This document shows positions 1 to 7,743 of a stretch of 27,598 nt of DNA, in pieces. Every line of letters begins with the position of its first letter. The first letter of the stretch is position 1. Position numbers and translations under genes: made by a program. The stretch covers positions 1 to 27,598 of the forward strand of contig CAZLQZ010000016.1 in assembly GCA_964561995.1 (NCBI GenBank), in the 5' to 3' direction. The notes under the pieces were generated by a model. The model made no database searches. It worked only from the letters and a program-made list of their open reading frames with translations, and had not been told where the DNA came from. Source of the DNA: JABIAG01 sp964561995. Lineage in GTDB: Archaea > Nanobdellota > Nanobdellia > Woesearchaeales > JABIAG01.

Positions 1-62
1 AACCTGAAGTTAAAGTTGAACCTAAAGTTCAAGTTAAAACTGAGGTTAAAAAAGAGGAATAA
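1..62 (+). CDS. C-terminal tail of an upstream gene (partial), probably in the eL39-eL31 operon
   Basis: The window opens inside a reading frame (codons from base 3) that encodes about 19 residues of alternating Pro, Glu, Val and Lys, reads PEVKVEPKVQVKTEVKKEE and stops at 60-62. The stop is one base before the eL39 start. In many archaea the gene before eL39 is a PDCD5-like DNA-binding protein or eS19, so this may be one of those with an added charged tail; that is inference, because no core domain is in view. The tail strongly resembles those of eL31 and eS1 in this window. Its last codons contain GAGG (54-57), which can serve as the Shine-Dalgarno site for eL39. Confidence 0.7.
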   Translation, partial: PEVKVEPKVQVKTEVKKEE

Positions 63-63
63 A

Positions 64-237
64 ATGGCACGATTTTTACATTTATCAAGAAAAAAAAGAT
101 TAATCAAATTGGGTAGACAGACAAGATGGGCTCCATTTTGGGTTGTACCAAAGATTAATGGATTAGGAAGAAGAGTTCATCCAGGCAGATATACTGCAGG
201 TAAAAGAAGTTGGAGAAGAACTAAAACTAAGGCATAA
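64..237 (+). CDS. rpl39e: 50S ribosomal protein eL39
   Basis: A small, very basic protein of 57 residues that belongs to the large ribosomal subunit near the exit tunnel. The sequence shows the family pattern: an N-terminal basic helix (SRKKRLIKLGRQTRWAPFWV), then the C-terminal signature KRSWRRTKTKA. The usual archaeal length is about 50 residues. The frame could be extended back to a TTG at 16, but that part overlaps the upstream gene and encodes low-complexity sequence. ATG 64 gives the conserved N-terminus and has GAGG six bases upstream. It lies one base after the upstream stop and two bases before eL31, so the three genes are almost certainly co-transcribed. The eL39-eL31 pairing is a conserved archaeal arrangement. 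Confidence 0.95.
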   Translation: MARFLHLSRKKRLIKLGRQTRWAPFWVVPKINGLGRRVHPGRYTAGKRSWRRTKTKA

Positions 238-239
238 AA

Positions 240-794
240 ATGGCAGATATAATAGAAAGAACATACAATGTACCATTAAGAAGAGAATATCTTAAAACTC
301 CTTTATATAAAAGATCTAAAAAAGCTGTTAAGGCTTTAAGAGAATTTATTATTAAACATATGAAATCTGAAAATGTTAAAATTTCTAAAGATGTTAATGA
401 TTTAGTGTGGAAACATGGTATTAAAAACCCTCCACATCATATAAGTGTTGATGTTGTAAAAGACAAAGAAGGATTAGTTAATGTTTATCTCGAAGGTCAA
501 AAACCAGCTGTAAAGGCAGATAAAAAAGCAGCTAAGAAAGCTAAAGCAAAATCTGAAAAGAAAGATGAAGCTAAAGTAGTAAAAAAAGCTGAAATAAAAA
601 CAGAAGAAACTAATGCAAAACCTAAAGAAGCTGAAGTAAAAAAGGATGCTCCTAACGTAGAAGCTAAAGAAGAGAAAAAAACAGTAGATGAAAAGCCTGA
701 AGTTAAAAAAGAAGCTAAGTCTGCTGATAAAAAAGAAGAAGTTAAACCTGTTGAAAAAAAGGAAGTTAAACCAGAAGTTAAGAAAGAAGCTTAA
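240..794 (+). CDS. rpl31e: 50S ribosomal protein eL31 with a long Lys/Glu-rich C-terminal extension
   Basis: Residues 1-88 match the eL31 core: MADIIERTYNVPLR at the start, then KRSKKAVKALREFI, the VWKHGIKNPPHHISV region and VNVYLEG. eL31 is a large-subunit protein at the rim of the exit tunnel. Archaeal eL31 is normally about 85-100 residues. Here residues 89-184 form an extra tail built from Lys, Glu, Ala, Val and Pro, with PEVK-type repeats and no predicted fold. The final 15 residues (PVEKKEVKPEVKKEA) occur identically in the eS1 tail in this window. The gene follows eL39 by two bases, and its 3' end overlaps the opposing gene by 17 bases. In canonical archaeal operons eIF6 follows, but here the operon ends. 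Confidence 0.95.
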   Translation: MADIIERTYNVPLRREYLKTPLYKRSKKAVKALREFIIKHMKSENVKISKDVNDLVWKHGIKNPPHHISVDVVKDKEGLVNVYLEGQKPAVKADKKAAKKAKAKSEKKDEAKVVKKAEIKTEETNAKPKEAEVKKDAPNVEAKEEKKTVDEKPEVKKEAKSADKKEEVKPVEKKEVKPEVKKEA

Positions 795-1428
795 GTAAAT
801 ATTCTTTATATTCTAATTGTTTTTTTATTGTATTTTCCATTTCTAAAACTATTGTATTGCTAATCATTTTTTTGGGAATTTCTTTTAGAAAATTAAATTG
901 GGACTTATTTTTTATAAAGTGTGAATCTTCTTGAGTTTTTGTATTAAATCCATTTAAATGATTAACTTTTACCTTTCTTTTAATAGAATATTCATATTCT
1001 TTTGCATTTCGTATTTTGGCTAAATATAAATGAGTTAAGTCAACACATAATGCAGTAGGTTCTATGTTTGTTTTAATTACATTATCTGCATTAAGTTCCA
1101 TAAAAATCAGTTTTTTGTATTTTGCAAATTTTTTATAAAAAGAATTAATGTGTTGTTCATGACAATTAAATAATCTTGTTTTAAATTTATTAAAAAAATA
1201 ATTTATCTCTTCTTCTCTAAAATCGTGTCTTAAATGAATTAAAACAATTTCATTAACACAAGATTTTTCTAATTCTTTATACAATTCATTTCTTTCATTA
1301 AAACCAATTCCTGTTAAGAATAATCCTATTTTTTTTATTTTAAATTTATTTACTTCTTTAAGTTGTTTTTTCCAGTGTCCCTTCTTTCTTTTTATTTTTG
1401 TTGTTATTATTGCTGGAAAAATTTGCAT
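778..1428 (-). CDS. Hypothetical protein, probable TIM-barrel (sugar-phosphate isomerase/AP endonuclease-like)
   Basis: A 216-residue protein with alternating hydrophobic strands and helices. Segments read like TIM-barrel strands: KIGLFLTGIG, EIVLIHLRHDF, KTRLFNCHEQH, KKLIFMELNAD, ALCVDLTHLYL and VKVNHLNGFN. Several strands end in His, Asp or Glu, as in metal-dependent xylose-isomerase-like barrels, so a metal site is plausible. I recall similar uncharacterised proteins from candidate-phylum bacteria and DPANN archaea, but could not check. The start ATG at 1426-1428 lies close to a T-rich region. Its 3' end overlaps that of eL31 by 17 bases in convergent orientation. The substrate is unknown and the fold call is an inference from pattern only. 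Confidence 0.6.
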   Translation of the reverse strand: MQIFPAIITTKIKRKKGHWKKQLKEVNKFKIKKIGLFLTGIGFNERNELYKELEKSCVNEIVLIHLRHDFREEEINYFFNKFKTRLFNCHEQHINSFYKKFAKYKKLIFMELNADNVIKTNIEPTALCVDLTHLYLAKIRNAKEYEYSIKRKVKVNHLNGFNTKTQEDSHFIKNKSQFNFLKEIPKKMISNTIVLEMENTIKKQLEYKEYLLKLLS

Positions 1429-1482
1429 ATTTTTTTAAGAATTTAACTGTATATAAATTTTATCTAATACATTAAAAAAATA

Positions 1483-2142
1483 TTAATAGTTGTATTCTTT
1501 AGCTAATTTAAATAATCTTTTTTCAAACATTTGATATCTTGGAATTTTTAAAACATCTTTTGGTGCGGTTTGATTTTTATATGCATCTTGAAACATATTA
1601 ATTGCAGCTTCACGAAATGTAATAGTTTTTCCAACACCAGTAAGCATAATTTCATTAAGAATTTTTACTGATTCATCAATTGAATGTGATTTATTGCCAA
1701 AAACGGCACCATCCATAATTGCAATGTCAACATTATCTTGACTATATTCTCTTCTTGCTTTATTATTATTTGGCCATGTAATTAAATTTCCATCATAAAC
1801 CGCAGTAACTCCTTGTTCTATTCCTAGTAAGTAACCTTGTGAAAGTGGATTAATATCAAATTCGTGTGCTAATGATTTTGCAAACCAACCTAATTCGCAA
1901 TCTTGTGCTTCATTTTTTACTAAATGATTGTACGTTTTAGTTGGATCTTCTGACTTTAAAACTTCTCTAATTAGATCACATACTGGATATATTGGAATGA
2001 AACCGTGACCTCCCAATATTGTAAAATTTGTAAAATGGGATGAAAATTCAGTTCCACAATTATAGCCATCTGAAACTCTAGTATTTTTTAAAATTGTTAT
2101 TGCATTTTCAATTGTTTTTTCTGTAGGTTTAGGAATTGTCAT
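1483..2142 (-). CDS. Hypothetical protein, no recognised family
   Basis: A 219-residue soluble protein that I cannot assign. It has a glycine-rich segment with a cysteine (GGHGFIPIYPVCDLI, about residues 44-58), two other cysteines (about 29 and 82), and a C-terminal helical, basic region (RYQMFEKRLFKLAKEYNY). There is no signal peptide, membrane segment or recognisable nucleotide-binding loop. ATG 2142 is the first in-frame start, and the A/T-rich stretch just upstream (TTTAAATATT, around 2153-2170) resembles an archaeal TATA element, so a separate promoter from the radical SAM gene behind it is possible. Codon use resembles its neighbours. The open frame and the surrounding packing support a real gene. 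Confidence 0.7.
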   Translation of the reverse strand: MTIPKPTEKTIENAITILKNTRVSDGYNCGTEFSSHFTNFTILGGHGFIPIYPVCDLIREVLKSEDPTKTYNHLVKNEAQDCELGWFAKSLAHEFDINPLSQGYLLGIEQGVTAVYDGNLITWPNNNKARREYSQDNVDIAIMDGAVFGNKSHSIDESVKILNEIMLTGVGKTITFREAAINMFQDAYKNQTAPKDVLKIPRYQMFEKRLFKLAKEYNY

Positions 2143-2186
2143 ATTATAATTTAAATATTTTAATTTTTAAATATTTGTATTCAGAA

Positions 2187-3227
2187 TTACAGGTTATTAA
2201 CTTCAATAATTAATCTATCATAAGTTGGATACTCGGTAACTATTGCTGATTTTTCTTTTAATTCTTTATAGATGTCTAATAAAACCCAAGACGCAATAAG
2301 AACTTGTTTTCTATCTTTGTCCCATTCAATTAATTGTTTTGGTATACCAAATTCTTTTATTATTTTATTCATTTGTTCTTTATTGGTAAAAATTACTCCT
2401 CTAACTAATAGTCCCTCTTCATCAATAATGTCTAATCTTTTTTTAACTGATTTTGCTCTAATTTTGAGTCTATTTGCTAATTGGACTGCGTCTTTTAATT
2501 TGGCTGTGCAGTAATGAACTTTTAATTTAGGAAAGGAAAGTTTCATCCATTTTAATAATTTTAATGCAAGTTCTTCGCTCCCTTTAATTGCATAAGATAA
2601 ATTAGTTTTACATTTATAATTTTTTTCTAATAATTTATTTGAATTAGTGTCAGACATTTCAAGTTCATTAAGGTTAAGAAAATCAATGTGTGGTGAAATA
2701 AATTTGATTAATTTTTTAGTTTTATTTTCGTAGCTAGGAATTATGGGAATTTCAACACCTTTTTTCCAAGGTAAATTTGCATATTTAATTCTATCCCATA
2801 ACTTTGAATCATTAAAGTCGGGATGGAATCTGATTTCGTCTAATCCTGAATCATATAATCTTTTCATATTTTCTTTAGTTACTAAATTTAAAGAAGTATA
2901 CAGATGAATGTGAAAGTTTTTATCTTTTTTAAGTTCTTTAATTAATTTAATTGTTCTGTCTAAAACTAATAATGGGTCTCCTCCAGTTATTCCTGCACCG
3001 TTTGATTTAGAAATTTTAATTTCATCGGTAATTTCTTTTAAGTCTTTACAAGGTCTTTCATTAGCATACATAACGTCTTTTTTATATTTTTGATCTGATA
3101 ATGGACAAAAAAAACAACTTCTTGGACATAGTCCAGTAATAAGAACAACTGTCTTTTTACCTTGGACACATAATCTGCATCCTTTACATAACGGATTTTG
3201 ATTAAATGAGTGAAATTTATTTTTCAT
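2187..3227 (-). CDS. Radical SAM protein, COG2108-like (PflA-related, uncharacterised)
   Basis: A 346-residue radical SAM protein. Residues 34-41 are CPRSCFFC, the CxxxCxxC motif that holds the catalytic [4Fe-4S] cluster, and GGDP at 82-85 is the SAM-binding GGE-like motif. Three extra N-terminal cysteines (C14, C17, C20) precede the core and are typical of this archaeal family, as are the YANERP segment after the cluster motif and HYCTAKLKDAVQLANRL in the C-terminal part. The reaction of COG2108 proteins is not established. Start at ATG 3227, divergent from uppP across an 80-base promoter region. Nothing nearby identifies a substrate. Confidence 0.85.
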   Translation of the reverse strand: MKNKFHSFNQNPLCKGCRLCVQGKKTVVLITGLCPRSCFFCPLSDQKYKKDVMYANERPCKDLKEITDEIKISKSNGAGITGGDPLLVLDRTIKLIKELKKDKNFHIHLYTSLNLVTKENMKRLYDSGLDEIRFHPDFNDSKLWDRIKYANLPWKKGVEIPIIPSYENKTKKLIKFISPHIDFLNLNELEMSDTNSNKLLEKNYKCKTNLSYAIKGSEELALKLLKWMKLSFPKLKVHYCTAKLKDAVQLANRLKIRAKSVKKRLDIIDEEGLLVRGVIFTNKEQMNKIIKEFGIPKQLIEWDKDRKQVLIASWVLLDIYKELKEKSAIVTEYPTYDRLIIEVNNL

Positions 3228-3276
3228 TATACTTCATAATTTTTCTTTTTTTAAAATTGTTTCTATTTTCAAAACA

Positions 3277-3285
3277 TTTATATTT
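3277..3285 (+). promoter_or_regulatory. Putative TATA box of uppP
   Basis: TTTATATTT, centred about 27 bases upstream of the uppP ATG with no Shine-Dalgarno site between. This spacing fits a leaderless archaeal transcript starting at or next to the ATG. Confidence 0.5.
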
Positions 3286-3307
3286 AATTAATTTAGTTTA
3301 AAATTTA

Positions 3308-4054
3308 ATGAATGAAATTTTGCAAGCAATTATTTTAGGAATAGTTCAAGGAATAACTGAATGGTTACCTGTAAGTTCATCCGGACATTTAGTTATTTTT
3401 CAACATTTTTTAGGAGTTACTGAAAGGATTGGTTTTGATTTGATGGTTCATTTTGGAAGTTTAATAGTTGTTCTTATTGTTTTTAGAAAAGATATATTTA
3501 ATTTAATTAAAGGTGTATTTAATAGAGATAGAAAACAAATAACTTATTTGATTAATTTAATTGTTGCATCTATTCCTATTGCATTAGTTGGTTATTTTTT
3601 AAATGGTTTTGTTAAAACTACTTTTCAAGATATTAAATTGGTGGGTATATTTTTGTTAATTACTTCTGCATTGTTATTTGCTACAAAAAATCATAAAAAA
3701 AAGTCTAAATTAACATCACATAATACTTTTTTTATGGGCTTAGCCCAAGCATTAGCCATCTTTCCTGGTATATCTAGGTCTGGATCAACAATTGCTACGG
3801 GAATGATTAATGGTATTGACAGAAACGAAGCTGCAAAATTTTCTTTTTTAATGTTTATTCCTGCAATTTGTGGTGCAATATTCTTAGAATTTGATAATTT
3901 TGTATTTAGTAGAGTAAATATTGTAGGGATGATTACTTCGATAATTGTTGGATATGTTTCGCTTAAATTTCTTTTAGAGTTTGTTAAAAAAGGAAATTTG
4001 TATATGTTTGGATGGTATTGTTTAATTTTAGGATTAATTGTTTTTATTATTTAA
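3308..4054 (+). CDS. uppP: Undecaprenyl-diphosphatase-like UppP (BacA family)
   Basis: A 248-residue polytopic membrane protein that dephosphorylates polyprenyl diphosphate to the monophosphate carrier used in surface glycan assembly. In an archaeon the lipid is probably an archaeal polyprenol or dolichol rather than undecaprenol; that is inference. Both family signatures are intact: QGITEWLPVSSSGH at about residues 14-27 and PGISRSGST at about 153-161, which form the membrane-embedded active site with the Glu, Ser, His and Arg residues. Length is normal for the family (about 250-280). The start has a TATA box at leaderless distance. Its 3' end overlaps the opposing gene by eight bases. A dolichol-kinase-like gene at 15745 could feed the same carrier pool. 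Confidence 0.92.
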   Translation: MNEILQAIILGIVQGITEWLPVSSSGHLVIFQHFLGVTERIGFDLMVHFGSLIVVLIVFRKDIFNLIKGVFNRDRKQITYLINLIVASIPIALVGYFLNGFVKTTFQDIKLVGIFLLITSALLFATKNHKKKSKLTSHNTFFMGLAQALAIFPGISRSGSTIATGMINGIDRNEAAKFSFLMFIPAICGAIFLEFDNFVFSRVNIVGMITSIIVGYVSLKFLLEFVKKGNLYMFGWYCLILGLIVFII

Positions 4055-4967
4055 CTTTTAAGGCATCTATAAAACAATCTGTTATATTTTTTGAAGCTCT
4101 TCTTATAATAAAGTCATTTTTTTGTTCTTTAGTTAATTCTGAAAAATACCATTTGTCTATTACCATTCCACAAATTGTGTCTATTTCATCTTTATTATAT
4201 GGTTTTAATTTCTCAATTAGTTTTGAAAATTTTCTATTTTTAATTAAATTTTCTACTTGAGTTACGGCAGTTTTACCTACTTCACTAACTGCTCCAACTG
4301 ATGCAGCTATATTTAAATCGGCATTGACTGGAGAAACCATATTAAAACCTAGGGTGGCTGCCCCAAATTTTAAAGCACCATAGATTGGACTTAATAATTT
4401 TTTAAATAATTGTTTTTCGTCTTGATTTTCACCTTCTTTAACTAAGGTGTATAAAACATTAAGTCTTGCATAATCTGTAGGACTTTTTAAAATGTGTTCA
4501 GATATGATTTTGCTTTCAAGACATTTTTTTTCATAATCTCTATTTTCATTAATTTCAACTGGTTTATCAGGTTTATTAGAAAGTGTTTTATAACCTATTG
4601 CATATGTCATCAATTGTAATGAAGACATAATTGTACCAAATAATGCTCCGTATTTTGTACCATATGTAGTACCTTCTGCAATATCTCCTCCAGTAAATGC
4701 AGCACTTGCGGCTCCAATTAATGCACCACTAACAGTTGGAATACAAAACTGTTTAGTAATGTTGTATGAAGCTTCTAAAATGAAATTTAATGTTATATTT
4801 AATTCTACTGAATTATTATCAACAAAATCGTCAACTAATTCATAAAATCCTGTAGCTTTTAATCTATTGTCTAAGTTCTTATTTGGAGCTTTATTTGTTT
4901 GATCTCTAAAGTGAGAATAAAAACAACTAACAATTTTTTCTCTATTATTTTGATTTTCTGATTCCAT
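4047..4967 (-). CDS. Hypothetical protein with glycine-rich hydrophobic segments
   Basis: A 306-residue protein that I cannot assign. The N-terminal 70 residues are polar. Residues about 75-125 form a glycine- and alanine-rich hydrophobic stretch (SGALIGAASAAFTGG, then GTKYGALFGTIM) with GxxxG-like spacing, and residues about 193-240 form a second one (YGALKFGAATLGFNMVSP). Such glycine zippers favour tight helix packing in membranes or self-assembly. The rest is charged and helical. No signal peptide is apparent, so an internal membrane-inserting region is one option. It is convergent with uppP with an eight-base overlap. Codon use is like that of the neighbours. Confidence 0.65.
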   Translation of the reverse strand: MESENQNNREKIVSCFYSHFRDQTNKAPNKNLDNRLKATGFYELVDDFVDNNSVELNITLNFILEASYNITKQFCIPTVSGALIGAASAAFTGGDIAEGTTYGTKYGALFGTIMSSLQLMTYAIGYKTLSNKPDKPVEINENRDYEKKCLESKIISEHILKSPTDYARLNVLYTLVKEGENQDEKQLFKKLLSPIYGALKFGAATLGFNMVSPVNADLNIAASVGAVSEVGKTAVTQVENLIKNRKFSKLIEKLKPYNKDEIDTICGMVIDKWYFSELTKEQKNDFIIRRASKNITDCFIDALKVK

Positions 4968-5026
4968 CTATGGTAGAAACAATGTTTAATTTATAAAGAT
5001 ATTCAAAAGATATCACTTACCAGTAG

Positions 5027-5210
5027 TTATAGTTTGGCTTTTTTGAACTTTCTTATTATTTGTTTTGTTAATCTTTTTTTATTATCTTTACAATTTTTAC
5101 AAAAAAGATTTTCTTTGTCAGTATGTGCATTTGATTTGATATTATAACTTAATAAAATTTATTTTTTACCTTTTTTTAAATAGTTTTAAAATCAATCCTA
5201 TTATTTTCAT
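5027..5210 (-). pseudogene. Possible decayed small gene with a CxxC motif
   Basis: Reading the minus strand, ATG at 5208-5210 opens a short frame, MKIIGLILKLFKKR, which ends at 5166-5168. A second frame open from 5158 down to 5027 encodes 43 residues including ENLFCKNCKDNKKRLTKQ and ends FKKAKL. The second frame has strongly coding-like composition and a CxxC pair like half of a zinc ribbon, but no ATG, GTG or TTG of its own. A stop plus frameshift between the two parts would explain the arrangement. It may also be chance. If real, it is a broken gene of about 60 codons. Confidence 0.25.
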
Positions 5211-5251
5211 AATTTTAAATTCGAGCTTTAAAACTTGAATTTTAGATAAGA

Positions 5252-5259
5252 TTTATAAA
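5252..5259 (+). promoter_or_regulatory. Putative TATA box of bud32
   Basis: TTTATAAA, centred about 26 bases upstream of the bud32 ATG. There is no Shine-Dalgarno site, so a leaderless transcript is likely. Confidence 0.55.
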
Positions 5260-5281
5260 CATAACATTAGTTTTTCTTGTT

Positions 5282-5875
5282 ATGAAACAAATTGATTCAG
5301 GCGCAGAAGCAATCATTAAATCTGATGGAGAAACTGTAATTAAGGAAAGAATTAGTAAAGATTACAGAATAAAACAAATTGATGATACTCTTCGAAGACA
5401 AAGAACTAGAAGAGAAGCTAAAGTTTTGGATAAATTATACGGATTGAATTTTTCAAGTCCTAAACTAATTGATTTTTCTGATAAAGATATGACTATTAAT
5501 ATGAAGCACATTAAAGGTAGTAAATTAAGAGATGTTTTGTACAAAGATCCATTAGGTTTAGGAAGAGAGATGGGTCAAAAAATTGCATTTATGCATAATA
5601 ATGATATTGTTCATGGAGACTTAACTACAAGTAACATGATTTTAAATGATAAAATTAATTTTATAGATTTCGGATTAAGTATTTTTTCTAAAAAAGTTGA
5701 AGATAAAGCGGTTGATTTGCATTTACTTAGACAAGCATTAGAAAGCAAACATCACGATTGTTGGGAAGATTGTTTTAAATGCGTTTTAGAAGGTTATCAT
5801 GCTGAAAATAAAACTGCTGCGGATGTTTTTGCACGTTTAGATAAAGTTGAATTACGTGGTAGAAACAAGCATTAA
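5282..5875 (+). CDS. bud32: KEOPS complex kinase/ATPase Bud32
   Basis: A 197-residue small RIO-like kinase of the KEOPS complex, which works with Kae1 to make N6-threonylcarbamoyladenosine at position 37 of ANN-decoding tRNAs. Visible motifs: GAEA near the N-terminus (residues 7-10), the ATP-binding lysine in VIKER (about 21), RTRREA (41-46), the catalytic loop HGDLTTSNMI (111-120), the DFG motif in FIDFGLS (127-133) and the basic C-terminal LRGRNKH typical of Bud32. In many euryarchaea Bud32 is fused to Kae1; here it is free-standing at the usual short length. No other KEOPS gene is in the window. The gene is followed immediately by a duplicated 3' segment. Confidence 0.93.
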   Translation: MKQIDSGAEAIIKSDGETVIKERISKDYRIKQIDDTLRRQRTRREAKVLDKLYGLNFSSPKLIDFSDKDMTINMKHIKGSKLRDVLYKDPLGLGREMGQKIAFMHNNDIVHGDLTTSNMILNDKINFIDFGLSIFSKKVEDKAVDLHLLRQALESKHHDCWEDCFKCVLEGYHAENKTAADVFARLDKVELRGRNKH

Positions 5876-5996
5876 AAATAAACTTTAAATTCTTTTTTTT
5901 GTGCTATACGAATTAATTGAGTATAGTACTTCGGGAGCTACATACGAAACTGTAGAAATAAACTTTAAATTCTTTTTTTTGTGCTATACTAATTAA
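5876..5996 (+). repeat. 80-bp tandem duplication, second copy truncated, 3' of bud32
   Basis: The 34 bases directly after the bud32 stop (5876-5909) recur exactly at 5956-5989, a period of 80. After one mismatch, six more bases match (5911-5916 and 5991-5996) before the copies diverge. The first copy ends at 5955 with the structured motif described at 5901-5955; the second copy keeps only the left arm of its first hairpin. The poly-T run inside each copy (around 5892-5900 and 5972-5980) could act as an archaeal terminator for bud32. Confidence 0.85.
5901..5955 (+). other. Structured motif copy 1: two hairpins joined by TTCGGGAG
   Basis: The left hairpin has arms GTGCTATAC (5901-5909) and GTATAGTAC (5921-5929) around an 11-base loop, nine pairs with one wobble. 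Then TTCGGGAG, then a second hairpin CTACA (5938-5942), loop TACGAAAC, TGTAG (5951-5955). The last 29 bases match the two copies near 13142 and 13263 at all but two positions. Function is unknown: RNA element, remnant of a mobile element, or recombination site. The strand given is that of the flanking gene. Confidence 0.6.
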
Positions 5997-6083
5997 ATTA
6001 TCTTAATTCTATATTTGAATATTAATTATTTAATAAAATAAGAAGTTTAAAAGATTAAAAAAAATAAAAATTATTTTTTATTA

Positions 6084-7736
6084 TTAGCAATTACCTGTAG
6101 TTACTGTTACTTCTGTATCAATAAACTGATTACATCCTTCAGGTTTTTCATCATAATAGCCACACATTGCTTTTAATAATGAATTAGCATCTCTTTGTCC
6201 ATTATATTTATCTCCTTCAATAAATAATGTAGGACTTCCTGAAACGCCAAGTTTATCGCCAATTTCTTTATTATCAGTCATTAATTTATTACCTTTAGTT
6301 TCTTCACAAGAAGAAATTTTATCAGCATCTAATTTAAGACTTTTAGCAACATTAGTCCAACATGTATCTGCATTTCCAGCATTACATTTTGTATTCATTT
6401 CTAAAGCAAAACTAAACCAATCTTCAATTCCAAATAAATCATCAACACATACTTCTCTAATGTTTTGATTTAATTCTTGAATTCCATGCATTGAACAAAG
6501 TACATTATCTTCATCTAAACAATATGATGGTCCTCCACCATTGTAGTTGGAATATATAATGTATCTAGGATTGAAGATTGCATTATTTCCTAAAACATCG
6601 TATACTTCAGAAGCAATTTCATCTGCAGTATTTCCATATGGGCAATAACTCATTACAAAGAAATCAAGTTGAACTTTATTATCATTTAAATCAACTCCAA
6701 TTTCTTTATAGAATGTTGCTCTTTGTTTTTCATTAATAATCCATGATGATCCTGCAGCTTCAGGAATAATTTTATAACCATCTTCTATTTCTGCAAAAGC
6801 ACCTTGTAATTGAGCATTTGTTGTCCATGATTGAGTATTAGTAATCTCTGAATCAAATATGTATGCGGGTGCAACTTTAATGTTATTTTTTTCAATTAAT
6901 TCTTTTGCTTCATCATCCGAAACATCTATGTAAGTATATTTAGCACCTTTAAATAATTTTTCAGTTACACCAACAATTTGAGTAGTGTCACAAGTTTTAC
7001 AATTTTTATCTGTTAATACTGTTACTTTTACTTCTACTGCATCTTCATATTCGCAATTTCCTTTATTACAAATTCCATTTTTGTTAACTTCTGCAGTACA
7101 ATCTGCATCAACTGAACATTCTGGCATATTTTTACATTTTGGATGCTTGTCTAATAATTGACAAATCGCTTTAGTAAATGAAATTTCATCTCTTCCACCA
7201 TTATATGGTTGGTCATTAAGATAAATTGTTGGACTTCCAGTTGCACCAACTTCATTAGAAGCTTTAATGGATTCTTTTAATAATTCTTTTCCTTCTTCAC
7301 CTTCATAACAAGTTTTAATACTTTCTTTATCTAATCCATTAACACAATTTTCCCAATTGTCTGGAATGTTTTGTGCATCTTTATTCATACAAACAATCAT
7401 ATCCATATATTTATTTGGATTATATTTCATTGCACAAAGTTGTACTATATTACCATCCACTTCAGGTTGTCCATGTAATGAACTAAACCCATCATTTGTT
7501 TCTCTTGCAATAAAATCTATATTAAAATCTATAGCATTGCCAAATTTATTTAAAACTGGAGCAATTGCATCTTCTACTTGTAATCCGTATGGACAAATGC
7601 TCATCACGTAAAAGTCTAAAGAAACTGCTTGGCCATTGTAATTTGAATTTCCATTTCTTGCAACAATTTCTTTTGCAATTGCAAGAACTAAAACTATTTG
7701 AATAATTACTAATATTAATTTAATAAATCCTTTCAT
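6084..7736 (-). CDS. Membrane-anchored protein with three thioredoxin-fold domains (two GILT/DsbA-like)
   Basis: A 550-residue extracytoplasmic protein with an N-terminal signal anchor (residues about 4-25). Domain 1 (about 37-200) starts VMSICPYG and domain 3 (about 375-540) starts VMSYCPYG; each ends with the cis-proline loop (TGSPT, SGSPT). Their middle parts carry HG, then spaced cysteines and W, a spacing resembling GILT thiol reductases. The active-site CxxC is reduced to CxxG in both. Between them lie a cysteine-rich linker (201-230) and domain 2 (about 233-360) with an intact CKTC motif (246-249) and cis-proline VAPAY. Likely role: disulfide exchange on surface proteins. The start has GGGGTG seven bases upstream (7744-7749) and a TATA-like box near 7784. 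Confidence 0.8.
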   Translation of the reverse strand: MKGFIKLILVIIQIVLVLAIAKEIVARNGNSNYNGQAVSLDFYVMSICPYGLQVEDAIAPVLNKFGNAIDFNIDFIARETNDGFSSLHGQPEVDGNIVQLCAMKYNPNKYMDMIVCMNKDAQNIPDNWENCVNGLDKESIKTCYEGEEGKELLKESIKASNEVGATGSPTIYLNDQPYNGGRDEISFTKAICQLLDKHPKCKNMPECSVDADCTAEVNKNGICNKGNCEYEDAVEVKVTVLTDKNCKTCDTTQIVGVTEKLFKGAKYTYIDVSDDEAKELIEKNNIKVAPAYIFDSEITNTQSWTTNAQLQGAFAEIEDGYKIIPEAAGSSWIINEKQRATFYKEIGVDLNDNKVQLDFFVMSYCPYGNTADEIASEVYDVLGNNAIFNPRYIIYSNYNGGGPSYCLDEDNVLCSMHGIQELNQNIREVCVDDLFGIEDWFSFALEMNTKCNAGNADTCWTNVAKSLKLDADKISSCEETKGNKLMTDNKEIGDKLGVSGSPTLFIEGDKYNGQRDANSLLKAMCGYYDEKPEGCNQFIDTEVTVTTGNC

Positions 7737-7743
7737 AGTATAA

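Larger units (their letters stand above)
4968..5281. other. 314-base intergenic region with no confident gene
   Basis: This A/T-rich spacer separates a minus gene from bud32. Its right end holds the bud32 TATA box. On the minus strand there is a 43-residue open frame (5027-5158) without a usual start codon, and just upstream of it a 14-codon ATG frame (5166-5210); both are listed separately as a possible decayed gene. Nothing resembling a tRNA or a repeat was found here. Confidence 0.5.

Noticed and set aside
16..63. TTG start extending eL39 upstream by 16 residues
   Set aside because: It overlaps the upstream gene's tail and adds low-complexity residues; ATG 64 gives the conserved N-terminus and has a Shine-Dalgarno site.
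5938..5955. mini-ykkC (guanidine-II) riboswitch because of ACGA in the hairpin loop
   Set aside because: That class needs two hairpins each with an ACGR tetraloop; only one loop has ACGA, the loop is eight bases, and the motif lies 3' of genes.
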